NCBI RefSeq assembly: GCF_025567385.1
Contig: NZ_JAOQJU010000007.1
Span: forward strand, 62,001 to 126,000
Direction: 5' to 3'
DNA: 64,000 bases
Origin: Claveliimonas acetigenes
GTDB lineage: Bacteria > Bacillota > Clostridia > Lachnospirales > Lachnospiraceae
Shown: positions 15,239-23,777 of the stretch, piece after piece
Layout: each line of letters opens with the position of its first letter
Position numbering within the stretch: the first letter of the stretch is position 1
Made by a program: the position numbers and the translations under genes
The notes under the pieces: model-generated
Databases searched by the model: none
Told to the model about the DNA's origin: nothing
What the model saw: the letters and a program-made list of their open reading frames with translations, nothing else

Positions 15239-18200
15239 TTATTTTACAATTGCCTGACAACTTGTAACATCGCTATAAACGGTATGCTCTTCTCCATTTT
15301 TATCAAGATAAATTAAAAATGCCTTTCCATACCAAGTGTCTGTTGCTGTGCATGTTCTGCTTGCTACATAAGTACCCTGCAGTCCTGTTGTCTTAGCTGT
15401 TGCTTTCATCGTCCTGCTTGCGCCAATCACAAACAGCTCTTTTTCATTGCTTTCAAAAGCACTCCAGCCTTTACTATCTGTAATAATCACACCATGGCTT
15501 ACTACTTTATATCCCGCCGGAAGTGAACGCTTTGCTGTAAAGGACATTTTATTAGTATTTTTGTTATATGTAGATGTACATAAAAGCGTAACCTGTTCTT
15601 CTACTTCTGTTTCTGCCTCTGCATAAACCGGAATCAATGTTACATCTTCCATTACATAGAAACTATAGTTTGCTGCATAACAAACAATTTTATCCTTGTC
15701 CGTCTTCCAATATACAAATTTCTGACCTTCCGGTGCTTCCGGCGCTGTTACCTTCACAAGATCCAGAGCTTCATATCTTCCGATTTCTTCAATGGTACCA
15801 GCATTATTAATGCTGACTGTATATTTCTTAGCCTCAACTGTAATCGTAATCTTTGCAGTAATGTTGTTATCAGAATCAGCATTTTCTTTCACACTTGCAG
15901 TTATTACTGCCTCTCCAACACTATTAGCGGTAATTTTTCCATCCTGAGCAACGGATACAATAGAATCATCGCTTGAAGACCAGTTAACTGTCTTATCTGC
16001 CTTTTCACCGGCTTCAACTACAGCCGTAAGTACAGCGTCAGCTCCTTCTTCCAATGCCATCTCAGAACCTTCATTAATCGTAACCTTTGTCACAGTCAAC
16101 TCTTCTGCTGTCGGAAGTGCATCAATCTGTGCTTTGACACTGGCAATATATTGATTAATTTCTTCTGCACTGCTCATGCCTTCAATTGCTTCATATGCAT
16201 CACTGATTATAGCATCATACTCCTGCTGCTGTTCGGTTAGATATATAACATCAGCTTTATAACTTTCCAAGACAGTATAAGCATTTTCCATTGCCTCGTT
16301 AAACTCTTTCTCTGCCAGGGCTGCATCTGTTGGAATACCATCAATGACCTCTTTCGCATCTGTAAGAGCCTTAGTTACTTCTTCTGCTGTCGTTGCAGCC
16401 TGAATTGCCTTTGTCCCGCCTGCAATTGCTACTTGAAGTGTTGCTTTCTCATCCTCGCGATAATCATCTGCATTTGCATAGCTGTTCAATTCTTCAATCG
16501 CTGCTGCTTTAATTGACTCAAGTTCCGCTTCTTTAGTTACCAGCGCTTCTGTTGCCTGTCCAAGTGCCGCTACCGCTGCATCCACATTTTCCTGCGTTGC
16601 ATCTGCATCTGCAAGTATAGCTTTTGCATCTGCAAGCGCCGCAGTATATACCGCCCAACTTGCTTCTGTGTACTTGTCCGCATCTGTATCTGCAATTGCG
16701 CTGTCAACTGCTGCCTGAAGGGCTGTCTTGTCAGCCTCCTCTTTACCTGCAAATTCATCCGCAACTTCCTCAGCTGTCAGAGCGTAATTGTAGATTTTAA
16801 AGTTATCCAAATATCCTTTAAAATACTCACCATCGCCCCAATCTGATCTACCAATCCAGAGTTTACTGTCCTCCTTTAATATGCCAGTCAAACTCTCTGT
16901 TTTATTAGGATACTCATTCACCAACACACTGTCAGCATAAATCCGTATTCCATCTTCCGCAAAAACGACATCAACATGATGCCATCCCGTTCCTCCATAA
17001 GCATTAGAAGCCACGTTCGGTCCCCGGAATGTATCTATCCAGCCATTTATAAAATCTTTTATTCCGACATATGATGTAGTGCCTTCTGATGTGGCGTAAA
17101 GCACCCAATTATGACCATCCGTCACATTATTTCTATCATAAGAGACTGTTAACTCCTCACAACCAGTCAAAAGGCTGCTGCCATCCTCTTTTTTAACGTC
17201 CAGATATACATTACCACTTCGCATATCTAAAACTGTTCCGCCATTCTCATCTGCAAACGCCACATCTCCAACTGGAGTTGCAACAGCGCCTGCACCTTTA
17301 AGACCCTCATCAGCATCATCAAAAGTAAAATCTGCAATTAATTGTCCCTTTTCCTGAAGAACATTTACAGCAATACTGTCACTTGCTACAACCCGACCTT
17401 CTCTTATCCAATTTGCGGTAATCGTCGCAGTTCCTTTGCTCTTACCTGTCACTATGCCATCTTCAACCGTTGCGATATCAGAATTATCAGATACCCAGTT
17501 CACTGTACAGTCAGAAAGTGCCGCCACATTAACCGTATCCAGTTCAATTGTTTTTCCAATTCTTATATACTGTGTCTCTGTTGTAATCGCACTGCCACCC
17601 TTATATAAAAGCTCAGCCTGCGTTGCATCTACCGCTACATCGTAAATCTTTACTTCATCAAATTGACAATTGGCATTAGTATCCCAAGCATTGATACCCA
17701 GACACATTGTACTATCCAAATTTGTAAAAGCGGTTTCACTTACCGTCTGTGTACAATCAAGCATTCCATTTCTGTAAATAGAAGCTGTATTTCCCTGAAC
17801 AGATATGATATACTGCTGCCATTCATTATTTACTCTGGTATAGCCAACCATATTATTATTCTGATTGTTGATAGCGCTCCATATACCATTGCCTGCAAGA
17901 GAAATCCAGTTGTCATTATTTCCAGTAGCTCGTACTCCCCAGTTAATCAATGAATCTGCCCATCCCATATCTGCCTGTGGGTTAGCCCAAAAAGAAATCG
18001 TATAATCGGCAGTTCTTCCTTCGGATGGCAAATTCAAATCCAGTCCATAGCTTCCATCCAGATATACAGCCTGCCCTGCGCCATCTCTTCCAGTAACATA
18101 TTGGATCTCTCCCGTATAATCAGAACTCAGATGATCCTGCTTCGCTGTTGCCTCTATTTCACTATCAGTTTCCTCAAGATTACCTTCGAAATCATATTGC

Positions 18201-18328
18201 CACTTCGGTATCAATTCATCGACTACCGTATTCGCCGCGTCCACTGTCTTTACCGCACCCGGAGCAACCATGCCGATCGCCATTGCTGCTGTCAGAAGCC
18301 CTGCGCAGCCTTTTTTCCACTTCCTCAT
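15239..18328 (-). CDS. Large secreted LamG/Big_2/FIVAR repeat protein
   Basis: The 1029-aa protein has a signal peptide (MRKWKKGCAGLLTAAMAIGM...VDAA, cleavage near 32). Domains in order: LamG/concanavalin-like fold (about 45-245), Big_2-like immunoglobulin fold (about 250-330), second LamG (about 331-525), a helical FIVAR-like region (about 536-745), a second Big_2 (about 750-835), an InlB/Flg_new-like beta repeat (about 840-890) and a distinct C-terminal domain. No LPxTG sorting signal is present, so anchoring is non-covalent or absent. It probably binds glycans. AAGGAGATT precedes the ATG. The 49-aa peptide gene follows after 15 bases. Confidence 0.85.
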   Translation of the reverse strand: MRKWKKGCAGLLTAAMAIGMVAPGAVKTVDAANTVVDELIPKWQYDFEGNLEETDSEIEATAKQDHLSSDYTGEIQYVTGRDGAGQAVYLDGSYGLDLNLPSEGRTADYTISFWANPQADMGWADSLINWGVRATGNNDNWISLAGNGIWSAINNQNNNMVGYTRVNNEWQQYIISVQGNTASIYRNGMLDCTQTVSETAFTNLDSTMCLGINAWDTNANCQFDEVKIYDVAVDATQAELLYKGGSAITTETQYIRIGKTIELDTVNVAALSDCTVNWVSDNSDIATVEDGIVTGKSKGTATITANWIREGRVVASDSIAVNVLQEKGQLIADFTFDDADEGLKGAGAVATPVGDVAFADENGGTVLDMRSGNVYLDVKKEDGSSLLTGCEELTVSYDRNNVTDGHNWVLYATSEGTTSYVGIKDFINGWIDTFRGPNVASNAYGGTGWHHVDVVFAEDGIRIYADSVLVNEYPNKTESLTGILKEDSKLWIGRSDWGDGEYFKGYLDNFKIYNYALTAEEVADEFAGKEEADKTALQAAVDSAIADTDADKYTEASWAVYTAALADAKAILADADATQENVDAAVAALGQATEALVTKEAELESIKAAAIEELNSYANADDYREDEKATLQVAIAGGTKAIQAATTAEEVTKALTDAKEVIDGIPTDAALAEKEFNEAMENAYTVLESYKADVIYLTEQQQEYDAIISDAYEAIEGMSSAEEINQYIASVKAQIDALPTAEELTVTKVTINEGSEMALEEGADAVLTAVVEAGEKADKTVNWSSSDDSIVSVAQDGKITANSVGEAVITASVKENADSDNNITAKITITVEAKKYTVSINNAGTIEEIGRYEALDLVKVTAPEAPEGQKFVYWKTDKDKIVCYAANYSFYVMEDVTLIPVYAEAETEVEEQVTLLCTSTYNKNTNKMSFTAKRSLPAGYKVVSHGVIITDSKGWSAFESNEKELFVIGASRTMKATAKTTGLQGTYVASRTCTATDTWYGKAFLIYLDKNGEEHTVYSDVTSCQAIVK

Positions 18329-18420
18329 AATAATCTCCTTTTCTACAATATTGTTTTGCTTTGCTACATAAATATCATTTTCTCTTCGCTACCCTCCTTT
18401 TCATATTTACGCAATAATAC

Positions 18421-18443
18421 TCGTAGAGTAAGCAGCTCTACGA
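18421..18443. repeat. Hairpin repeat, left copy of an inverted pair
   Basis: The stem TCGTAGAG/CTCTACGA has the loop TAAGCAG. The whole 23 bases recur in reverse orientation at 19776-19798. The two copies bracket the Rpn-family gene. Confidence 0.8.
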
Positions 18444-18494
18444 AACATTTGGTGGTTCAGCAAAAAATGTAATAATATTGGAATAAAAGAGACA

Positions 18495-18539
18495 GAAAAA
18501 AGAAGGGAAAATGAATTTGAAATATTTCATCTTCCCTTC
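18495..18539 (-). terminator. Terminator of the Rpn-family gene
   Basis: A 14-bp stem (18502-18515 with 18526-18539, one G-T wobble) is followed on the minus strand by a T6 run. It lies just after the stop at 18551. Confidence 0.75.
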
Positions 18540-18550
18540 CTTTAAGATTG

Positions 18551-19438
18551 TTAATTTGTTTTAATTCCATTTTCAAGAAGCAATTGAACGAGACGTTGAT
18601 TTTCTTCCGATAATTGCTGTTTTTCAGAAGTTAATTGCTGCTTCTCGGCAGCTAATTTCTCTTTTTCCTCCAACGCTTCTTTCAGCATTCTCTCCCGGCC
18701 AGCTGTGCGGCGTCGGTAGTCTTCCCTTGCCTCACACTGCTGGCGGATCTTTTCGTCCTGTGTCAGGACATAAACGGAGTCAACAGCGTCCTGTAAATAT
18801 TTATCCGATTTTGCAAGCATTTTTAATTCCTCCCATGTGGTAGCTTTGAAGAGGCTTGCCCAGTGATCGATTCCATACTGCATGTCCTCTTCCGTTGCCA
18901 GATTGATACAACTTAAGTCTAGCACAGAAAGACGCAGTTTGTCACTATAAATACGTCTGGTTTTTTCGTTCATTATCCGATAAGTAGCGTAGAATTCGGG
19001 AGAATCCTCAAAAAGTGTAAAATCCAGGATGCCGATATGGATTGCGGGTTTGACGGCAGTATAATCATCCCCGCTGTTTAGGTTATCAAAGGCACGGCAG
19101 AGGTAGCAAAGCGAACGCTCAGGCCAGTTTCCTTCGTTGGCGACCTGCATCTCAAGGTTGATGACAGTATTCCGGTTCAGTTCAATCCGAATATCCAAAA
19201 TAAATTCCTTGTCGGTAATCGTTTTACCTAATTCGATGGGATTGGTGATAGTGACCGAATGGACATCGGAAATATTCAGATGCAGAAGGGAGCAAAGCAG
19301 TGATTTCAGAACCTGGTTGTTCCTTTGGAGCAGCGCACGGAACAGATAATCATTCGTCAGAGGAATGCCAATAGGTCCGCTTACTTCGTCCCAGTTAATT
19401 TCATCATGTAGCAGTAGTTGATAATTAGTATCAGGCAT
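18551..19438 (-). CDS. Rpn family PD-(D/E)XK nuclease / putative transposase
   Basis: The 295-aa protein has the PD-(D/E)XK_2 / Rpn layout: LTNDYLFRALLQ near the start, then the catalytic core FILDIRIELNRNTVINLEMQ (Asp, later E-x-Q), a middle helical part and a C-terminal coiled coil of Glu/Lys/Gln repeats (KEKLAAEKQQLTSEKQQL). Rpn proteins are recombination-promoting endonucleases and are often annotated as transposases. The start MPDTNYQ follows AAAGGA at eight bases; an earlier in-frame ATG (19459) lacks a site. Inverted 23-base hairpins flank the gene at 18421 and 19776, which suggests a mobile or mobilised unit. It lies between the LamG gene and the acetyltransferase gene. Confidence 0.85.
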   Translation of the reverse strand: MPDTNYQLLLHDEINWDEVSGPIGIPLTNDYLFRALLQRNNQVLKSLLCSLLHLNISDVHSVTITNPIELGKTITDKEFILDIRIELNRNTVINLEMQVANEGNWPERSLCYLCRAFDNLNSGDDYTAVKPAIHIGILDFTLFEDSPEFYATYRIMNEKTRRIYSDKLRLSVLDLSCINLATEEDMQYGIDHWASLFKATTWEELKMLAKSDKYLQDAVDSVYVLTQDEKIRQQCEAREDYRRRTAGRERMLKEALEEKEKLAAEKQQLTSEKQQLSEENQRLVQLLLENGIKTN

Positions 19439-19823
19439 AGAGTCAGTCCTTTCTTTCATTTGTAAATATTTAAGAAATTAAGTAACTATATTTGGACAAT
19501 GCGGCGAAACGCCTAAGACCAAATAGAAAATAAAGAATGCAACGAGAATAGATTACATATTTTGTTGCAAGTTAGATACATTGTATCAGCTGTTACCGTA
19601 AATGTAAATAGCAAAAACGAAAAAAGGAGGAGACATAAATAAACGCTGCTTTTTCTAAGAAATGATAGAAATATATCATAAATTGACTAATTTGTAGTAA
19701 ATAATTGCTTTTTTTTGAGCATTTATTGACAAGCATTTTGTTTTAAACTTAAACTAATTGTTCTTGCAAAAAAAATCGTAGAGCTGCTTACTCTACGATT
19801 TTTTATTCGATGTTCCAACCCCT
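19439..19823. other. AT-rich intergenic stretch ending in a terminator hairpin
   Basis: No coding frame is supported. The stretch is AT-rich and holds a TTGACA at 19726-19731 with only a poor -10 box. It ends with the hairpin at 19768-19804. Confidence 0.5.
19768..19804. terminator. Bidirectional terminator, right copy of the inverted hairpin pair
   Basis: The 8-bp stem TCGTAGAG/CTCTACGA (loop CTGCTTA, 19776-19798) is extended by A and T runs on the two sides to a 14-bp stem with a T6 tail. It ends the leftward acetyltransferase gene (stop at 19824) and is the reverse-oriented copy of 18421-18443. Confidence 0.8.
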
Positions 19824-20816
19824 TTACACAATTTCATTCAGATAAATAGGTGAAAGCGGCACAATTTTCTCAAGTTCCCCCTTTAACCTTTCTGTCATGG
19901 ATACTCCCTCTTCTGCGGCAATTTCTTCCACTGTCTTACTTCCGAATATCAGGCTGCCCAATGCCTCTACCGTCAATACGCCTTCGCTGTTTTCGGGTTT
20001 TCCCTCCATCAGCATGACTCCGGAAAATTCTGTGCCTGTCAGCAAGAAACATTTGTTATTTTCCTCTATAAGCGGGTCTGTCACGTGGAAACATGCCGCC
20101 ATCAGGCAACGCAGCTCAAGAATCTGCAGCAACCGTTTTAAATACACAATCCGAACCATAATTTTAGGCTTTTCATTTTCCGCTTCTGTTACTATCGGAC
20201 GCAGATCACATATCTTTCCATCTTCTTCTATAATTGCCAAGTTTCCGCCGTCACTTCTGTATTCTTTCAAAAGCCTTCTATAATATGCGGGCGTCCGCTC
20301 TGCATAGACCTTCGCGCGCCCCGCCAATGCATGTTCTGCAAATGCTGCAAGAGCCTCACAATCTTTTTCCTCCGCAAGCCTTATTCCATCGCCGCTGCAT
20401 TCTGTTTTTGTCAAATACCTGTGCTCCTGTTCATACACCGTCCGAAATCCATAAGGTGTATAAATGCTTTCGCTTGCAGGCATCAAGAACGTAAAAGGTT
20501 CACCTTCTTTATACATAGAACGCAAGGATTCTTTCAGAAGCCCTGCCATATATCCTCTCTTCCGGTACTTTTCTCTGGTTGCAACTGCCACAATGTAGTG
20601 GGATGGTTCCTTTCTTCCATTTACCATCAATGTATAGGGATTGAGATGAAGCATTGCCTGGATACCTCCGTCCTCCTCCACAACAAATATCGTGTTATCC
20701 TTCGTCTTTTCAGAATAATAATAATCAATGAAAGACGAACTGTCTTCTGAAAATACCTCTTCATACAGAGAGCGAGTTTTCCCGTGTTCCATTTCCGCCA
20801 ACTTTCTGATATGCAT
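19824..20816 (-). CDS. Eis-like GNAT acetyltransferase
   Basis: From MHIRKLAEMEHGKTR the protein has 330 aa. An N-terminal GNAT fold (about residues 1-140) carries the acetyl-CoA loop block VATREKYRKRGYMAGLLKESL and FLMPASESIYTPYGFR. A second GNAT-like part and a C-terminal SCP2-like domain (about 230-330; ending with the free carboxyl end LNEIV) complete the Eis architecture. Eis proteins acetylate amine substrates, including aminoglycosides; the natural substrate here is unknown. The start follows GGGGAGG that lies inside the end of ispF; stop and start are only one base apart, so the two are coupled. Confidence 0.85.
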   Translation of the reverse strand: MHIRKLAEMEHGKTRSLYEEVFSEDSSSFIDYYYSEKTKDNTIFVVEEDGGIQAMLHLNPYTLMVNGRKEPSHYIVAVATREKYRKRGYMAGLLKESLRSMYKEGEPFTFLMPASESIYTPYGFRTVYEQEHRYLTKTECSGDGIRLAEEKDCEALAAFAEHALAGRAKVYAERTPAYYRRLLKEYRSDGGNLAIIEEDGKICDLRPIVTEAENEKPKIMVRIVYLKRLLQILELRCLMAACFHVTDPLIEENNKCFLLTGTEFSGVMLMEGKPENSEGVLTVEALGSLIFGSKTVEEIAAEEGVSMTERLKGELEKIVPLSPIYLNEIV

Positions 20817-20817
20817 A

Positions 20818-21378
20818 TTACTCTGCCTCCCCATCTGTATGCGGGCAGCCGCAGCAGCCTGCGCACTTGCTCTGCTCATCCACTCCGACTGCATAACTGT
20901 AATTTGCAATCGTCTCAAGGCATACCACCGCCTGAGCCGAAATCCCTTCTCCTGTCCCGGTAAATCCAAGCCCTTCCTCTGTCGTCGCCTTAATATTTAT
21001 CTGATTCTTTTCGATATGAAGCGCCGTTGCCACATTTTCCCGCATTTTCTCAATATACGGCGCCATTTTCGGGCGCTGGGCAATAATCGTCGCATCTATA
21101 TTTCCAATCACATATAACTCATTGTCAATCAATCTTCCTACATGTTCCAAAAGCTTCATACTGGAAATCCCTTTATACTGTGGATCCGTATCCGGAAAAT
21201 GCTTCCCGATATCGCCAAGCGCCGCCGCCCCCAGCAGTGCATCCATAATTGCATGCAGCAGCACATCCGCATCGGAATGTCCCAGAAGTCCTTTCTCATA
21301 AGGAATTTTCACCCCACCCAAAATCAAATCTCTGTCTTCAGTCAATCTATGAACATCATATCCCATGCCAACACGCAT
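20818..21378 (-). CDS. ispF: 2-C-methyl-D-erythritol 2,4-cyclodiphosphate synthase with Cys-rich tail
   Basis: IspF forms the cyclodiphosphate in the MEP isoprenoid pathway. The N-terminal core has the metal ligands in GYDVHRL (Asp8, His10) and HSDADVLLHAIMDALLG, and TTEEGLGFTGTGEGI near the end of the fold. The family is normally about 157 residues; this one is 186. The extra 25 or so residues end in SKCAGCCGCPHTDGEAE, with four Cys and one His, which could bind metal. AGGAGGACAGGTG precedes the ATG. The Eis-like gene follows directly. Confidence 0.93.
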   Translation of the reverse strand: MRVGMGYDVHRLTEDRDLILGGVKIPYEKGLLGHSDADVLLHAIMDALLGAAALGDIGKHFPDTDPQYKGISSMKLLEHVGRLIDNELYVIGNIDATIIAQRPKMAPYIEKMRENVATALHIEKNQINIKATTEEGLGFTGTGEGISAQAVVCLETIANYSYAVGVDEQSKCAGCCGCPHTDGEAE

Positions 21379-21523
21379 CACCTGTCCTCCTTTTCCGCCT
21401 GGTTTTCTTTTATTATTATTTATTTAGTATAAGATATACAAAAAACAAACGCAACACCCAATCCTTTTTCACCGCACGTCTTGCCCTCCACAGCATATGC
21501 TAAAAGAAAAAAGGAAATATTTC

Positions 21524-21877
21524 ATGTATAATAATCAAAATAATTGTAATAAACAAAAACATGTCCACGAATTAACAGGCAGCACCGGGATTTTTGAAGA
21601 ATGTAATGACTGCCACAATCACAGATTCTGTACCGTAACCGGTGAAGCTATCTATATACCGGGGAAAAACGACCATTTTCACGAAGTAAAGTTCCGCACC
21701 GACTTCACAGATGAACACTTCCACGAATTTTGCGGAAAAACCTCCGGTGCAATTGATGTAGGCGGCGGCAAGCATGTGCATTTCATCAAAGACTGTACCG
21801 AGAAAGAAGATAATCACAAACACGAATTTCAGGCAGCAACATTGATTGACAGCCCGATTGATTTTAAATGCAAATAA
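21524..21877 (+). CDS. ymaF: YmaF family His-rich protein
   Basis: The 117-aa protein is built of repeated HxH units: KHVHELTGST, CHNHRFCTVTGEA, DHFHEVKFRTDF, EHFHEFCGKTSGAI, KHVHFIKD and NHKHEFQAATLID. Regular spacing of the His pairs and GxT/TGxA turns is the YmaF pattern known from Bacillus; its function is unknown but metal binding is plausible. The chosen start MYNNQNNC follows AAAAAGGA at a normal distance; an upstream ATG (21497) has no site. It is the only plus-strand gene in this stretch. Confidence 0.8.
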   Translation: MYNNQNNCNKQKHVHELTGSTGIFEECNDCHNHRFCTVTGEAIYIPGKNDHFHEVKFRTDFTDEHFHEFCGKTSGAIDVGGGKHVHFIKDCTEKEDNHKHEFQAATLIDSPIDFKCK

Positions 21878-21903
21878 CGGAATCGTTAGATTTTTCGTTA
21901 TAC

Positions 21904-21934
21904 TAAAAATGAGAGACAGTTATCTGTCTCTCAT
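21904..21934 (-). terminator. Terminator of the tRNA-Val/tRNA-Met unit
   Basis: ATGAGAGACAG (21909-21919) pairs perfectly with 21924-21934 around TTAT, and TTTTT follows on the minus strand, eight bases after the tRNA-Met. Confidence 0.85.
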
Positions 21935-21941
21935 TCTCAAG

Positions 21942-22015
21942 TAGCGGGAACTGGATTTGAACCAGCGACACCACGGGTATGAACCGTGTGCTCTAGCCAA
22001 CTGAGCTATCCCGCC
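21942..22015 (-). tRNA. tRNA-Met (CAU)
   Basis: The 74-base cloverleaf has acceptor GGCGGGA/TCCCGCT, the anticodon loop TTCATAC (CAT) and a T arm with GGTTCAAATCC. The D arm and acceptor match elongator Met. A tRNA-Ile with lysidine-modified CAU is the alternative, judged less likely. No CCA is encoded. Confidence 0.9.
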
Positions 22016-22078
22016 ATATTCGGTTTTCCATCACATTCTGTAATTTGAAACCATTGTAACAGCAAATCTGTTACAAAA

Positions 22079-22151
22079 TGGGACCTACAGGGCTCGAACC
22101 TGTGACCCTCTGCTTGTAAGGCAGATGCTCTCCCAGCTGAGCTAAGATCCC
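22079..22151 (-). tRNA. tRNA-Val (UAC)
   Basis: The 73-base cloverleaf has acceptor GGGATCT/AGGTCCC, the anticodon loop CTTACAA (TAC) and a T arm with GGTTCGAGCCC. It is upstream of tRNA-Met in the same transcript, 63 bases apart. No CCA is encoded. Confidence 0.95.
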
Positions 22152-22157
22152 AGTCTT

Positions 22158-22216
22158 GTGGGTTGCTTTTCCGCAACCCACTCGTCTATCATACTACCAA
22201 CCTGAACAAATGTCAA
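22158..22216 (-). promoter_or_regulatory. tRNA operon promoter with leader hairpin
   Basis: On the minus strand TTGACA (22211-22216) and TATGAT (22188-22193) are 17 bases apart. Transcription should begin near 22181, where a 9-bp hairpin GTGGGTTGC/GCAACCCAC (22158-22181) starts, directly before the tRNA-Val. Confidence 0.7.
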
Positions 22217-22253
22217 TAGTTTTTTTGCTTTTTTTCACCACTTTTTTTCACGC

Positions 22254-23588
22254 TTATACAATTCCCTGTGCAGTCATTGCATCTACTACCTTCTCAAATC
22301 CTGCGATATTTGCGCCTACAACATAATTGCCTTCTGCGCCATATCTCTTAGCAGCGTCTGTCATATTGTGGCAGATATTTACCATGATATCCTTCAGCTT
22401 GCCATCCACTTCCTCGAATGTCCAGCTGAGACGTTCGCTATTCTGGGACATTTCCAAAGCAGATGTAGCAACACCGCCTGCATTCGCAGCTTTGCCAGGT
22501 GCAAATAATACACCGTTCTGCTGCAGGTATTCGGTAGCTTCCATGGTGGTAGGCATGTTAGCTCCTTCTGCAACAGCAATACATCCGTTAGCAACCAGCG
22601 CCTTTGCATCATCTAATAACAGTTCATTCTGTGTAGCACATGGAAGAGCAATGTCAACTTTTACAGACCAAACTCCTCTTCCTTCATGATATTCTGAATT
22701 CGGGCGATAATTCTTATACTCTGTCAGTCTTGCACGTTTTACTTCTTTGATTTCCTTTAACGCTGCAACATCAATTCCTTCCGGATCATATACCCAGCCG
22801 TTAGAATCGCTGACCGTCACAACCTTAGCTCCCATCTGCTGTGCTTTCTGTGTCGCATAAATCGCAACATTACCAGAACCGGATACTGCTACAGTCTTAC
22901 CTGCAATATCAATTCCATTCAGCTTCAGCATTTCCTGTGTCAGATAAAGAAGACCGTAACCGGTAGCCTCTGTTCTTGCCAGAGATCCGCCATAGCTTAA
23001 TCCCTTTCCGGTCAGCACGCCTTCATAGACTCCGCGGATTCTCTTATACTGTCCGAACATATAGCCGATCTCTCTTGCACCTGTTCCAATATCACCAGCC
23101 GGTACATCAGTATCCGCACCAATATATTTGCACAACTCTGTCATAAAGCTCTGGCAGAATGCCATAACCTCTCTGTCAGATTTACCCTTCGGGTCAAAGT
23201 CAGAACCACCCTTGCCGCCGCCGATTGGCAGACCTGTTAAGGAATTCTTGAAAATCTGTTCAAAACCGAGGAATTTAATAATACCAAGGTTTACAGATGG
23301 GTGAAGACGTAATCCTCCCTTGTATGGTCCGATTGCACTGTTAAACTGTACACGGTAACCGGTATTTACCTGTACCTGTCCTTTATCATCTACCCACGGT
23401 ACACGGAACTTAATCTGTCTTTCCGGCTCAACCAGTCTCTCAAGCAATGCTTCTTTTCTGAATTTTTCTTCATTTGCTTCTACAACTACCCGCAGTGATT
23501 CCAGTACTTCCTTTACTGCCTGATGGAATTCCGGTTCTGCCGGATTCTTTTCAACAACCCTCTGAATGACCTCATCAACATATGACAT
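22254..23588 (-). CDS. gdhA: NADP-type glutamate dehydrogenase
   Basis: GdhA converts 2-oxoglutarate and ammonium to glutamate. The 444-aa length and the blocks GPYKGGLRLHPSVN, GLPIGGGKGGSDFDPKGKSD (catalytic Lys region), DVPAGDIGTGAREIGYM and the Rossmann loop SGSGNVAIYA are typical of the hexameric bacterial form used mainly for assimilation. The start MSYVDEV follows AAGGAGGAAAAAAC; the frame continues 37 codons upstream through the leader hairpins and is not coding there. A leader attenuator (23609-23679) suggests control by premature termination. Confidence 0.96.
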   Translation of the reverse strand: MSYVDEVIQRVVEKNPAEPEFHQAVKEVLESLRVVVEANEEKFRKEALLERLVEPERQIKFRVPWVDDKGQVQVNTGYRVQFNSAIGPYKGGLRLHPSVNLGIIKFLGFEQIFKNSLTGLPIGGGKGGSDFDPKGKSDREVMAFCQSFMTELCKYIGADTDVPAGDIGTGAREIGYMFGQYKRIRGVYEGVLTGKGLSYGGSLARTEATGYGLLYLTQEMLKLNGIDIAGKTVAVSGSGNVAIYATQKAQQMGAKVVTVSDSNGWVYDPEGIDVAALKEIKEVKRARLTEYKNYRPNSEYHEGRGVWSVKVDIALPCATQNELLLDDAKALVANGCIAVAEGANMPTTMEATEYLQQNGVLFAPGKAANAGGVATSALEMSQNSERLSWTFEEVDGKLKDIMVNICHNMTDAAKRYGAEGNYVVGANIAGFEKVVDAMTAQGIV

Positions 23589-23608
23589 AGTTTTTTCCTC
23601 CTTGATAC

Positions 23609-23679
23609 AAAAAATTAAAAACAGAGCAGACTCTGGAGCCCACTCTGTTTTGACGCCTTTGTCCTTTACCATATTAAAG
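23609..23679 (-). promoter_or_regulatory. gdhA leader attenuator
   Basis: The minus-strand leader has two short contiguous hairpins with six-base loops, CTTTA[ATATGG]TAAAG (23664-23679) and GAC[AAAGGC]GTC (23652-23663). A strong hairpin AAAACAGAG/CTCTGTTTT (23617-23651, extended inward by wobble pairs) and a T-rich tail follow. The last part is an intrinsic terminator ahead of the ribosome binding site. The arrangement resembles ANTAR-antiterminator targets, but only the second loop fits the A1/G4 rule and its stem is three base pairs. Confidence 0.55.
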
Positions 23680-23777
23680 TAATATGGCATAAAACACAAG
23701 ACATTTTTTTAATTTTTTGCAACTTTTTTTCGTTTTCCTGCATTCATATCTATTTTGTTCTATTTTCTTGACTTTTT

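Noticed and set aside
19726..19804. Possible small RNA: TTGACA at 19726 followed by a terminator at 19776
   Set aside because: The -10 box is poor and the product would be only about 40 bases. The terminator is explained by the leftward acetyltransferase gene.
21942..22015. tRNA-Ile2 (lysidine CAU) instead of tRNA-Met
   Set aside because: The acceptor and D arm match elongator Met better. Modification cannot be seen in sequence, so some doubt remains.
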